Positions 1 through 11,078 of a stretch of 64,000 nucleotides of DNA are shown here, one piece after another. Position 1 is the first letter of the stretch. The number at the start of each line of letters is the position of its first letter. The DNA is from Chamaecrista fasciculata (taxonomy: Eukaryota; Streptophyta; Magnoliopsida; Fabales; Fabaceae), in NCBI GenBank assembly GCA_003254925.1, contig QANZ01012023.1, forward strand, positions 44,172 through 108,171, written 5' to 3'. A program made the translations under genes and the position numbers. The notes beneath the pieces were generated by a model, which had not been told where the DNA came from, made no database searches, and saw only the letters and a program-made list of their open reading frames with translations.

Positions 1-297
1 ATGAGTGGAGAGAGAAAGTTGTAAGTGTAATAAATGAAGGTATTGAAAATTACTATTTTGCTAGATAGTTTTTTTATATTTGTATTAGAGTATAGGTAAT
101 TATAGGTATTTGAGTAGGGGTATGTTAGTAATTGGATATGAAATATGCAATGAAATGAGTTTGTAATGAAGTGATATTTTTGTAATGACTTTATAATTGG
201 AAAACAAACACCCATATAGCACTGTAGCTTAAGTTTTGTAATGAAAATGGGATAATGAAATTGTAATGAGTTTATATTGTTAAACCAAACACACCCT
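1..297. mobile_element. Candidate end of a MITE-like element
   Basis: Read on the minus strand, the stretch starting near 297 opens with GGGTGTGTTTGGTTT, a terminal motif common in plant non-autonomous DNA transposons. The rest is AT-rich with recurring TTGTAATGA words. A related GGGTGTTTG word lies near 200-215. The other end is not seen in the window, so no terminal inverted repeat or target duplication can be shown. It could also be simple AT-rich spacer. Confidence 0.25.
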
Positions 298-791
298 AAG
301 CTATGTTGTTTATTGGAATGTGCAAAACATACCGCCAAAATACATTGTAGCTCCATTATCATTTTGAAACCCCGGGATATTGGCAAGTTAGTTAATAGGC
401 CCTTATTGCATAAAAAAAAATCTTGACAATAGAATATAATAATAATTAAAAAGAAATATTAATAAAAAAATATAATATAATACAATCAATATAACAAATA
501 AAATTAAAAGTATTTAAAAATAATAGGTGAGCTAGCCCACCCAACTAAATAGGATAGCCTATAAAGGCCCATTTTTAAATGAATCTATTTATCTCCTCCA
601 AGCGCGCCCATTTGACACATAGAGCGAGCGGGGTGACTCGCAGACTACGAGCCTAATTGACCATGCTACTTATGAACCAAATAGGCGACAAATTCAAGAT
701 TCAAAACCTTGGTTCTAATGCAACAATATGCCCTTGCGAAAGTTCAGTGTCATAAATTCTCAACTTTATCAGAACCTCCTAAATCAGAAGG
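298..791. other. AT-rich spacer, no gene seen
   Basis: The stretch is AT-rich with A-runs around 410-500. I see no convincing open reading frame, RNA gene or repeat boundary in it. Confidence 0.5.
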
Positions 792-3700
792 TGATGGTCG
801 CGAGGTTGGTTATGTGCCATTCTAAAATTTTAGAGTCGAGTTTTTGTGGATATTAGAGTAGTATAAGGGTCTTTAGTGTTTTAGATAGAGTTTTGAGCTA
901 AATTTAAGCTATTATTAGGAATTTTTAGTTTAAAATTTTTAAAATATAGCAAACTTGATGTTTAAGAATTTTAATTATCATATTTTAGGGAATTTTAATT
1001 TTTAGCTATTATTAGACTCAATTTCTAAAATTACGCATTTTTAGGGATTAAATTGAAGAGATTCAAACTTTCTAGGCATATTCTTGAGGAATATTCCATT
1101 CTTTTGAAAATCTGTAGCTTTTATAATCTCCTTTTTACTCCCTGAACTTCCTAAAATTTCAAAAAGACCCCACAACTCCATTTTTCTCTCACACGACACT
1201 AACCTCCTTTCATTCTCCATCTTCTCTTCTTCCCTCATCATCCATCCAACCAGGTCTATCACCACCACTGCCCGAGCGCCGTCGCTGTCCGACGACGGCC
1301 AGAATCCGCCGGCGAGCTTCTGTGAGCCCAGACCGCCTCTATTTTCTCTTCCTCTTCTCATAGGTAGCTCCTTCTCCCTCTGACCTCTGTTCATCCCATT
1401 TTGTTTTTTTCTTCGAATATGTGAATTTTTGCTGATCAAAATTGTCTGGGGATGCTGTTTTCATGAAATTCTTGAAGTCTTAGTTACCATAAATCCCTGT
1501 TTAATTGCTTAGCAACTTCACCTCCACTCTCATGAACAAAAAGGTCCAGGGTTCTTCTTAAATTCCAATTCTTGACTATACCTCCATGTTTCTTGAGTCC
1601 AATGATACTGATAAGACTAGTTGGTGATATAAAGGTGTGGTTATCGTTGGATTGAAGTTTAGGTTCATCCTCATCAACTTAGGGACCTGATAAAAATTTA
1701 GAGCAAAACTTTAATTGATTTTTTTTTTATCAAAACTCTTTGTTTTCTTGAAATTAATGGTTTGGATTAATTCAATGGATGATTATAATGAGTTCTAATT
1801 CATTGGTTTCAATTTAGAAAGAATATTTTGAAATTTGGTGGTTATAGGTGAAACTTTAAAGTTGCAATTTGGTCCCAATGGATGATTTTGATGAACTAAA
1901 TGGAACCCATTGGAATTATGGAAAGTTTTGAAATAATAATTTTGAATTTAAAATGTGATAATCAAATGTGCAAGTCAATGTTTGAAAGAAAAAAAAAAAG
2001 TGACAAGTTTGTGAATTTGGTCTATGTCATTGGCCTTGAAACTTGATTGTGGAATTATCTTGAACTTGTGCATTTCTAAACATTGTTAAAGCTCCCATCC
2101 AACCTCTTGTTGGTCTCTTGACTAGGTGCTAGGACCTTAGGTAGGTGTGGGTAAGGGTTTCGAATAAGTGTTAAGTAGTAGGTGTCTTATAAGAATTTTG
2201 CTTTAGCTATTGTGAAGAGTCGGTTCTTTGGGTCATTCAAAATTCAATCCTTGGATTGTATGATTGAATCCTTGTTTGCATGTTTTATAGATTTACTCAC
2301 GCCAAGTGTGGATCGTAAGCAAAAGGCTGTCGTCATCTATCCGACGGAGCGAGGTGAGTGGCTTTCTTAGCCCGGCCTCTAGGGGATCTGTAATGTTGCT
2401 AATAAATGAATTCTATCGTTAGTGCTTCTTAACATTGTTGTTATTACCTATTTAAAATTGTAGATTTCTAGTATTCTTGAACTTGATCCTAAGCCTCTAA
2501 GAATACAATGTTCCTATATAATGATTGTATATCGGATATGAGTTTACTCTCTCTTGTATAATATTGGCTATGATAATGACCGAGATTCTTTACTTATTTT
2601 GGTGTGGTCGATATTATTGATTGTTTGGGAGATGGTTGTCTATGCGTGTGCTCCCCGGTAGGTTGATGTGATAATATATGTTTGCTCCCCTGATGGTTGA
2701 GGTGGATATTAGATAGTGCTCCTCATTGTGTTGAGGTGAAAGTTGAAACACTGATATTGTGCTTTACTTGTGAATCAATTGTGATTTGATTGGTTGACTC
2801 TTGGATTGTATTGGAACATTACTTGTTTACGAATTGGTGACTGTGTGACGTTGAATCTTGACATTATTCACACTAGGTGATTGGAATGTTATTGCTGGAT
2901 TATGGTTGTGATATTGTTTATCCTATAGGTGGAAGCTTTGGATATGGTCTCTATTTAATTTTATTTAACCTTTATAAATTTTCTTTTCAAATGATATGTT
3001 CAAGAAAACTTTTTTTTTTTTGATGATAACATCCTTGTCACTATAATTTCTCAAGAGTGGATTTCAAATACTTTGAACAATCTTTTATTATACTTGAATT
3101 TCTGAAGAGCTATTTCCTTATTTTATTATAAAGAAAAATCTCATCCTGTTCTTTTACTCAAAACTTCAAGTTGCTAAAGAAATGGAATCATTCATAGTCT
3201 TTCTCACTAAATTTGGTTTCACTATTATTTTCTTAAATTAGTTTTTAAAGTTAGTACCTTTCTTTTTAAATTCTTATTTTTTCACAAATCAGGCCTAAAA
3301 TTGGATCCAAAAGTAGGCGGCTTGTTTCATGAAGTGAGCCATATCTCTCATTTTTAAAGTCTAAATGTGAAAAAATCAGAGTTACGAGTTCTTTCTATAC
3401 TCGGTTGGGGTTGTTGGCAAACAGAGTCAAATAACAATTCAAAAGTTGGTATTGATGTTTTAACCAAAGCAACTTTCAGAGTACTATTTGACTTCGTTTG
3501 GCGACAACTTCAACTTAGGAAATAAACAGCACATAAAGAGTAATCCGTAGCTTCAATTTTGACAAATTCGTGCTTGAAACGATAAAGATATGACCATAGT
3601 CATGAAACGAGCGACCTACTTTCGAGCCCAATTTGATCTCATTTGCCAATAGCCTCAACTAAAAGCAAAGAAGAAACTCGTCAAGAGTAACTCGTACATC

Positions 3701-3955
3701 CAATCTTTTATGTATTTAGACTTAAAACGACAAAGATATAATCGCTTTAGTAGTTAGGGACTAATCGTGAAACTTATGAAAGACCAAAACAGAACTTTTG
3801 GGTAACATTGAGAACCAATATGGACAGAAAAAATATCAGAGAACAAAACGAAATTTGAGGGTAAACATTATTAGCCAAAATAAGGTTTTGACCTTTATAA
3901 AATACTCAAAATATAGCAAATATCCTAAAACTGAAGAAAGTTACGAAATTGCCAT
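792..3955 (+). repeat. Candidate long LTR of a Ty3/Gypsy element (unconfirmed)
   Basis: No coding frame is credible here. AT-rich DNA with the repeated phrase AGCTATTATTAG (near 908 and 1006) is followed by a pyrimidine-rich leader (1160-1400) with one GC-rich patch around 1268-1320. Further on is a CGACGGAGCGAGGTGAGTGG block near 2341, then the repeat cluster at 3315-3745. This order resembles the long LTRs of Tekay-type chromoviruses in dicots, but that is from general memory. No primer site, polypurine tract or second LTR is visible, so a solo LTR or a non-coding host region are both possible. Boundaries are approximate. Confidence 0.3.
3315..3745. repeat. Three-unit repeat, first unit inverted
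   Basis: Three related blocks of about 130-160 bp lie side by side. Units at about 3465-3615 and 3616-3745 are direct repeats, sharing words such as ATTTGACTTCGTTTGGCGACA against ATTTGATCTCATTTGCCAATA and the later AAACGACAAAGATAT. The unit at about 3315-3465 is the same block in reverse orientation (GTTTCATGA, GCCATATCT, GGCAAACAGAGTCAAATA). Units are strongly diverged, so the array is old. It probably belongs to the LTR-like region around it. Confidence 0.55.
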
Positions 3956-4831
3956 TGGAAATTCATATTAGCCAGGGTCATTTTTGACCTCGTCTCCCGC
4001 TGTTATCGCTCCCTTCAAAACCCCACATTTATCTTCACCATTGCGCCCTCTAGCTGGATTCTCGCGGGATTTTTCCATCCTCCTCAGGCAGGTGCTGATG
4101 TGGTGTTTTATGTCTTGGGGTAGCTGATTTTTGGGGGTTTTGAAGTGAAGAAGCTTGAGTGCCTGTTAATTTTTATTAGACTAACAGGGTCAGAAGTTAT
4201 TCCTTACTTCATGCTGGTGATGTTCCTTTTGGGATATGACACCGATGCACAGTCGTGGTTATGTTCTTTTTCGATGTTTGAGCTTCATAAAATCATTTAA
4301 TATAAGAATTCAATCTTACTTCGTTTTATTTGTTTCTTTCAATGGTTTTTCAGTAAGGGTGTTTCCGCTTCTGTTCTTCCCTACAAGAGAACTACGCCAA
4401 GCTGATTGATAATCTCTTCGAATATGTAAGAAGTCTGAATCTGTTTTTTTTTTTCTTTTTAAATTCTTTTTCTGATGTTTCTCATTGTTATATGTTTTGG
4501 GGCATGGTTGATACTGAAAAATAAGAGATTAGAACAAAAATTTTGATACTGGAAAAGATGTTGGATGGACTAGGGCGCAACATATTTGTTTATTTTCAAC
4601 TACCAACTTGATAATATTTGGAGACTAAATTTTATAAGGCGGAATAATTTGGGTTCACATGGTTAATTTATCAGATTTTTATTTGTCTTTGTTTTGAAAC
4701 CAGTCATCTTATTACCTTTGGAGCTGATGGCAATGGTGGAGATTCCATTTTGAGTCATTGGGAAAATTTATCTATTTATTATCTTCCTGACAAGCTGACA
4801 CCACAACTGAAGTTGTTCAAAATTTGAAATA
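3956..4831 (+). promoter_or_regulatory. Upstream region and probable 5' leader of the CRR4-like gene
   Basis: Base composition rises at 3990-4100 (CTCGTCTCCCGCTG, CCATTGCGCCC), as often seen around a plant transcription start. Pyrimidine-rich runs ending in AG (for example TTTTTCAG near 4345-4352) and GT-starting stretches allow a leader with one or more introns. No single splice model or TATA box can be fixed from sequence alone. Confidence 0.3.
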
Positions 4832-6706
4832 TTGATGCTTGTGTGCGTCAATTCTCACCAGCCATGGAGCTTAACCACTCCATCTCTGATCATGCTCCAA
4901 AAATGCAGAACCGTAGATGACGTAAATCAAATCCATGCAAGAATGATCACAACTGGTCTCATCAACAACGCTTCTCTCACCACCAAACTCATCCTTACTT
5001 TCATTTCTTCACCTCATGAGCCCCTTGTTGAGTTTGCTCGCAACATCTTCTTCAAGCATCATGCACATCTAGATCCACAAGAACAAGAGGATCCTTTTCT
5101 TTGGAATGCCGTAATCCGGACCTACTCTCATGGTTGTGACCCACGAGGAGCTCTAGTAATACTCTGTTTGATGCTTGAATTTGGGGTTTGTTTGGATAAG
5201 TTCTCGTTTTCTTTGGTTTTGAAAGCTTGTTCTCGGATGGGTTTGATGAAAGAAGGAATGCAAATTCATGGGTTGTTGTGTAAAACTCAAATTTGCTCTG
5301 ACCTATTTTTGCAAAATTGCCTGATCGGGTGGTTTCTGAGCTTTGGATGCGTTAATTTTGCCCGGCAACTGTTTGACATAATGCCTACTCGAGACTCTGT
5401 TTCATATAACTCAATGATAGATGGCTATATTAAACATGGGTTGGTTGAAGAAGCACGCAAGTTGTTTGACAATATGCCTTTAGGGAACAAGAACTTGATT
5501 ACATGGAATTCGATGATTGGAGGATATGTGAGATCCAGAGATGGTCTGAACTTTGCCTGGAATTTGTTTCTTAAAATGCCAGAGAAAGACTTGGTTTCAT
5601 GGAACACGATGATTGATGGATGTGTGAAGCATGGAATGATAGAAGAAGCAGAGGCATTATTTAACAAGATGCCAGGAAGGGATTTGGTTAGTTGGGCCAC
5701 TATGATAGATGGCTATGTGAAATTGGGTAATGTTCATGTGGCAAAGAGATTGTTTGATGAAATGCCAGAGAGAAACACCATTTCATGTAATACCATGATG
5801 GCTGGCTATGTCCAAAATGGTTATTGCATTGAGGCTTTGAAATTGTTTCATGATATGAAATGGACATCACATGTGCCCCCAGATGATACCACCTTGTTGA
5901 TTGTTCTTACAGCAATCACCCAATTAGGCTACATTGAAGTTGGAGCCATCATACATCGGTATTTAGAGGACAATGAGTATTCCTTGAATGGTAAACTCGG
6001 CGTTGCTCTGATAGACATGTATTCTAAAAGTGGTAGAATAGAAAGTGCTATCGCAGTGTTTGAGAATATTGAGCGAAAAAGCGTTGATCACTGGAATGCT
6101 ATGATTGGTGGCTTAGCTATTCATGGCATGGGTGAAATGGCTTTCAATTTTCTCCTGGAGATGGAAAAGGATTCTGTTAAACCTGATGATATTACATTCA
6201 TTGGAGTGTTAAATGCTTGTGGGCATGCTGGTTTACTGAAGGAAGGACTGGTATGTTTTGAACTCATGCAAAGAGTATACGAGGTTGAACCTAAGGTTCA
6301 ACACTATGGATGCATGGTAGACATCCTTAGCCGAGCCGGGCATGTCGAAGCTGCCAAGAAACTAGTTGAGACAATGCCTATTGAACCAAACAATGTTATT
6401 TGGAGAACTTTGCTTAGTGCTTGCCAAATCTATGAGAACTTTTCAGTAGTAGAGCCTGTCGCACAGCATATGGTTGAGCTAAACTCTTGTAGTCCAAGTT
6501 CCTACGTGCTTCTATCTAATATTTATGCTAGTATGGGCATGTGGGACAATGTTAAAACGGTCAGGACTGTGATGAAAGAGAGAAACCAAAGGAAAATTCC
6601 AGGTTGCAGTTGGATTGAACTGGAGGGAGTTGTCCATCAGTTCTCTGTACAAGACAAGTCACACCCCCAGGTTACAGAGATTTATTCTATGTTAAGTGGT
6701 TTGTAA
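4832..6706 (+). CDS. CRR4: Pentatricopeptide repeat protein, E subclass, CRR4-like (plastid RNA editing factor)
   Basis: Single uninterrupted frame of 624 codons. The protein is a PLS-type PPR array: repeated units built on phrases such as DSVSYNSMIDGYIKHG, DLVSWNTMIDGCVKHG and DLVSWATMIDGYVKLG run from about residue 90 to 520. An E domain follows (about 520-610, with SSYVLLSNIYASMGMWDNV and PGCSWIELEG). There is no DYW deaminase domain. Order, length and phrasing match my memory of Arabidopsis CRR4 (At2g45350), including a start resembling MLV and the phrases PFLWNAVI, FLQNCLIG and HWNAMIGGLAIHG. CRR4 is the chloroplast site-recognition factor that directs C-to-U editing creating the ndhD start codon. 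The first two codons are both ATG; 4835 is an equally good start. Being intronless and surrounded by non-genic DNA is normal for PPR genes. Orthology is inferred; another close PLS-E paralogue cannot be excluded. Confidence 0.85.
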   Translation: MMLVCVNSHQPWSLTTPSLIMLQKCRTVDDVNQIHARMITTGLINNASLTTKLILTFISSPHEPLVEFARNIFFKHHAHLDPQEQEDPFLWNAVIRTYSHGCDPRGALVILCLMLEFGVCLDKFSFSLVLKACSRMGLMKEGMQIHGLLCKTQICSDLFLQNCLIGWFLSFGCVNFARQLFDIMPTRDSVSYNSMIDGYIKHGLVEEARKLFDNMPLGNKNLITWNSMIGGYVRSRDGLNFAWNLFLKMPEKDLVSWNTMIDGCVKHGMIEEAEALFNKMPGRDLVSWATMIDGYVKLGNVHVAKRLFDEMPERNTISCNTMMAGYVQNGYCIEALKLFHDMKWTSHVPPDDTTLLIVLTAITQLGYIEVGAIIHRYLEDNEYSLNGKLGVALIDMYSKSGRIESAIAVFENIERKSVDHWNAMIGGLAIHGMGEMAFNFLLEMEKDSVKPDDITFIGVLNACGHAGLLKEGLVCFELMQRVYEVEPKVQHYGCMVDILSRAGHVEAAKKLVETMPIEPNNVIWRTLLSACQIYENFSVVEPVAQHMVELNSCSPSSYVLLSNIYASMGMWDNVKTVRTVMKERNQRKIPGCSWIELEGVVHQFSVQDKSHPQVTEIYSMLSGL

Positions 6707-7763
6707 ATTCCAATTTTGAAAGTCATCTGCATTGTATAGTTTATGTAATAACTGGGTTTCTTATCATTGCTTTGTAGATATTTTTCAACTTGTGTTATAA
6801 AATTAAGCCAGCTGTATTTTCACACTGGTTAAGTGAGCGCCATAAATTGTTTTCATATTGTGTAGTTGTGTTAAGTTTAATGATAGATTGCTAGAGCATT
6901 TGACGTCCTTGATTTCTTACTTCTTTATACCTTTTCAGTCTTTCAAAATGGGCTATTAGTCAAAGAGGGAACTGCTATATTTTTGTCATTAAATATGCTA
7001 GCATCGAGAAGTATGTGAGCCTTATTTTTCACAAAATCTTGTTACCAGTTATACTTTCTCATTTGACCAATACTAGTAGTGTCACAAATAATAGAGCACA
7101 GAAAGCTTTTGCTACTCTGATTGGGTTTTCCACCAATAGACTTCCCTGAGATTTTCTACAGTTTGTATGATTGTATCAGTTCCTCTCTCTTTTCTCTTTT
7201 TCAAATTATCGTTGATTTCTTTTAAAATGAAACTCTCACCATTGTTGTTTGTGTAGAATGTTATCCTTTTGTGGGGAATATTCCTCTTATTTTATGAAAG
7301 ATCTTTCTCTTCGATAAATATTTTTTTCTGGCTAGTTTCAAATTTTGGGTTAATGTTTTGAAAAATTACATTGAAGAGGTCATGTATTGAAGAAGGTAAA
7401 ATTAGAAAAGACTTAATTGTCATAAAGTTGAAAGTTGAATTGCCTCTCTATGCATGTTTTTATTAAAGATGTTTCTTGTGTGGGTTAAGATGTAAATTTT
7501 CTTGGTCTAATGATAGAAAGAAGTTTGGTAATGGATGAATATAATTTGCAACCACTGAAATTTCATGTTGTTCTTTACAACTTTGCATATGGAGAACATA
7601 GCTCTCAAGCTAATCTTTTAGATATGTTGTAAATGTGGGATTTATTTAGTTTCTGGGAAGTCCATGCCAAACCTTTAATTGGAAATGGTTATGAGCAACG
7701 ACGGAGGGGGGACAAAATTTGAGCAACTATTACTAATTATACGTATTGTATCACGTATCATCT
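6707..7763. other. 3' flank of the PPR gene, no further gene seen
   Basis: AT-rich DNA after the TAA stop. The first 200-300 bases are presumably the 3' UTR. No second reading frame, RNA gene or clear repeat is visible. Confidence 0.45.
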
Positions 7764-8399
7764 TTAAAATTTGGGTAAAATGTACTTTGGTACTTTGTGG
7801 TTAGGACCGAATCTATTTTGGTACCATGAAAGACAAAATTTGACACTCAACTATCCTGAGGTTTGCGCTGTTAGCACTTTGATACCCAGTGGTTAGGACC
7901 GAATAAAATGTTAAATTTTAACAAACATTTGATTTCAATATGTGATTAATTAAGGACTTGGTTGAGAGAAATTTTATGAGAAAGGGAAGATTTTGATTTA
8001 TCAAAACTCTAATGATCTTTCTGCAATTTCTTTTTTAATAGTTCTTTAGTTCTTATAATGAAATTGTAGAAAACTCCATCAATTCGTTTAGTTTGTTGTG
8101 TTTTGATTCGTTTTACCAAAGGGAGAAGACCTAAACGCACAAAAGTAATCTTGTTGAGGTGTGAAATATGGTTTAAGCTGAAATAGAAATTGACAGATAA
8201 GATGTAATAGAAATCGACAACTAAGATTGAGTTACATCAGCACTTTTTGTTAAATCTTGACAGAAAATAACCACAGGGTACCAAAGTGCTAACAGCGCAA
8301 AGCTCAGGATAGACGAGTGTCAAATTTTGTCTTTCAGAGTACCAAAATAGATTCGATCCTAACCACAAGGTACCAAAGTGCATTTTACCCTTAAGATTT
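7764..8399. mobile_element. Mutator-type MITE with about 120-bp terminal inverted repeats and 9-bp target duplication
   Basis: The element proper is 7773-8390 (618 bp). Its left end starts GGGTAAAATGTACTTTGG and its right end is the reverse complement with few changes. The inverted repeats extend over about 7773-7895 and 8268-8390, including GTTAGGACCGAATC against GTTAGGATCGAATC and GACAAAATTTGACACTC in both. Immediate flanks are TTAAAATTT (7764-7772) and TTAAGATTT (8391-8399), 8 of 9 matching. Long inverted repeats plus a 9-bp target duplication are the signature of Mutator-like elements. The middle is AT-rich with no transposase, so it is non-autonomous. Confidence 0.85.
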
Positions 8400-8549
8400 T
8401 AGTTATGGCGCCTTGATTTCGATACTAATATTTATATAAAAACAGTGAGTATAGTAGATGGGTGAAAATAAATCTTATTTGCAGCTACGAAAGTGAAAGA
8501 TGATGGGCTCACTTTTTTAATCCCATGTAGGTAGGTAGGTGTAGTTTCC

Positions 8550-9025
8550 TTTTTTTTTTTTTGAATCAAACAACAAGGCCTAACTTAAAGAAAACAGAAA
8601 AAACCAGGCAGAAAATCAGCAATTCCTGGGAAAAGTCTACGCAGATCAGTCTTTTGCGGGCACTCCAGCAGCTGCCAACGATTGTGATTCTGATTAGCCA
8701 AATTCGTTATATCCATGATCAAGAGTTCCTGTTCGTAGTTGATGCATGAAGGCTTGTCCTTGTGAATTACAGGTTTGGGGATGAGAATATTGATATCCTT
8801 TGCTTCCTTCGAGTTGAGGGCTTCTAGAGCTTTCCGAATCCCAACCAGTGTCGTTGTCAGTATGGGTTTGGATGAGTCTTCACAGAAATAGCAGTCCAAG
8901 ATCGGCAAATTTCTGTCAAAGTGGAACATTCCAACGATGTTTTTGCACTTATGTTTGTTCCTATGCCAGGCACAGAAGTACTTTATGTTCGGTGAATGCA
9001 AGTTGCAAATTCGCCGAGGGGTACT
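8550..9025 (-). pseudogene. LINE retrotransposon, 3' end with poly(A)
   Basis: On the minus strand this piece carries the C-terminal part of a plant LINE ORF2 and ends in a poly(A) tail (T-run at 8550-8562 on +). A 138-codon frame (9001-8585) includes VGIRKALEALNSKEAKDIN, compatible with the degenerate RNase H-like tail of plant LINEs. The rest of the LINE lies at 18622-21753. The two parts are separated by Copia element A, whose 5-bp duplication GTACT occurs at 9021-9025 and 18622-18626. The domain call for this short piece alone is modest; the continuity argument is strong. Confidence 0.7.
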
Positions 9026-11024
9026 TGTTGGGAATCCTAGGCGCCTAAGTCCTATGATTCCCGAACGGATCCGCTAGTAGAATTTAAAACTTTTGGTTAG
9101 TGTTATACCTCAGAGTTTCGAATCAATCGGTTGAACGGGCGAGTTCTACGGAGTCCACTCCCAGAGTTCTCCCTCTGCCAGTAATCCACACGAACAGTTT
9201 CCTTGATCACCGAGGTAGCCTCCAATTCTTTTCTCCAAAAGAATTCCGGGACCAATCTACAGACCTCTGAATTTCAAGAACTCCTTCTTGAAAATCAGCA
9301 ATGGAGGTGGCGCTAAGAAGAATCCCCCCACAAGAACTCCTTCTTGCCTATTCTTCTCTCAAAACCCTAATTCTAGAGTAAAATTCGAATTCTCTCTCTA
9401 ACTCTTAGAGAAAGTCGAAATTCTCTAATGTGTGTGCAAAGGATTATTTTCTCTCTCTAACTCTTAGGACGAAAATCAACTAGGGTTTTTGTGTTATATT
9501 TGTGAGGCAAGTCGACTTGCCCATTTAAATAGGGAGAATATTTGGTGATTTAATTATTCCTAAAATAAAGATATTTTGATAATATAATTATTTTAGGCCT
9601 TGAATTTATAATTATAATATTACTCTAATATTATATTTAAATTCAAAATGCAATCTTGGAGAATCAAATTGAGAGATCAAATCTCCCAATGGGACCCACC
9701 AAGATGGCGCCTTCCCTCTCTCAAATTCCCTTGGAATTTAATTAATCAAAAACTTCCTTATTTTTGATTCACCAAAGATTCTGAGAGATACTCACCAAAT
9801 CTTTTGAATTTCAAATCTCCATTTGAATTTCAAATATTATTTGAATTAAATAAAACATTTTTATTTATCCAAATAACACCCCAAGAGGCGCCACCCTCTT
9901 AATATATTTAGGAATTTTATAATTCAATAATTTCCTAACTCTTAGGAACATTATCTGAATTATTTTCCTAATATTTAAATTGTCTATAATTAATCTCATT
10001 AATTATATTCAATTATTAATATTTAAATTTGTCCCACAAATCTAAATATGTCATCTGTAGATTAATTAAGACAAGACATAATGTCCCAGACATTTCCTCT
10101 GTGTCTTAAATCGTGTCACTCGCGTGACCCACGAATTAACCCTAATTCGTGTCCCACTCGAATGGTGATCAGTTCCTGCTCGTGTGTGACCCAGCAGGCC
10201 CCACGTGAAGTTGGCAGTAGGGCATCCCCATGACCTACAAGTTGTGAGCGGACTCTAGCAAGCCATCACAACTACCCAAAATCCGTGAGTTATCGTTTGG
10301 TAACCAGAAAACGACTTAACCTCAGTACCTCCGTGTCAGAGATCCGATTGTCCTACGATATCTTGGTCATGGACTAGGCACAGGTATGTCATCCATAATC
10401 CAAACCTCAACTTTCTCGATTCCTTGAGTAAGTCCCAAATCCCAGCGTGGCCACGCATTTTCCTGGACAGACTCATCGAGGGCGCCAGTTAGATATCTCT
10501 CATCTTAATGAGGGACAAAATCCCATTTTGGCCAATCCACATTCCACTGCAAAGCAATCAACCAGCCCCGTACTCAGCCCGTATAACTACCCTGTTACGG
10601 GCAGCGTTAGACTAAGCCAAAGACTGACAACTGCAACGCTGGAATAGTCATTGACCTCAGGTCAAAGGCATCGCTACAGGCGTACTAGGAGAGACTAGCT
10701 GATGACTAAACCCATGCAGGACTCTCCGGGTCAGTCCAGCAATTCGTAACCACCTTACGTAATTGCACCATGACTCTCGTCCCAGCATCTAGTGCGTGCA
10801 TCTCATCGACCGAGGTCATGCTGGTCTTAGTTCATTTTTGTTCCCACAAAAATAATCGACCAGGGACAATTTTAGATTAATTATCTCATAATTAATCATG
10901 GATGTCATCATAGTAAACATGCAAATAATATGACAACTCATTAATTTATTTTCTATAAATTAATAATATGTTCACAACTTATTTATCAAATAAAATGATT
11001 GGCCCTAGGGCACAATCTCCAACA
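9026..11024 (-). repeat. 3' LTR of Copia A
   Basis: 1,999 bp, TG...CA on the minus strand. It aligns along its length with 16618-18621, with scattered substitutions and small indels (for example CCGAGGTAGCC against CCGAGGTGCTAGCC near 9210). The 12-bp palindrome CAAGTCGACTTG is at 9508-9519, but the TATA box is altered here (CATTTAAAT near 9522). Confidence 0.93.
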
Positions 11025-11035
11025 GACTCCCACTT
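11025..11035 (-). other. Polypurine tract of Copia A
   Basis: Minus strand reads AAGTGGGAGTC directly before the LTR start TGTTGGAG. Position and composition fit the second-strand primer of an LTR retrotransposon. Confidence 0.85.
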
Positions 11036-11078
11036 GCACTAGGGTACAATCATTAATCTAGTTCTTCCTACTCTAGGT

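Noticed and set aside
1041..1439. Open frame of 132 codons on the minus strand
   Set aside because: Low-complexity, basic, no recognisable domain, and it is the complement of a pyrimidine-rich leader-like stretch. Chance openness is more likely.
2182..2370. 62-codon frame on the + strand
   Set aside because: No domain, no homologous feeling, lies inside the LTR-like region.
8848..9048. 66-codon + strand frame
   Set aside because: Shadow of the LINE tail and crosses the Copia A border.
10447..10647. Functional antisense protein in the LTR
   Set aside because: Kept only as a low-interest observation: it is broken in older copies and shows no domain.
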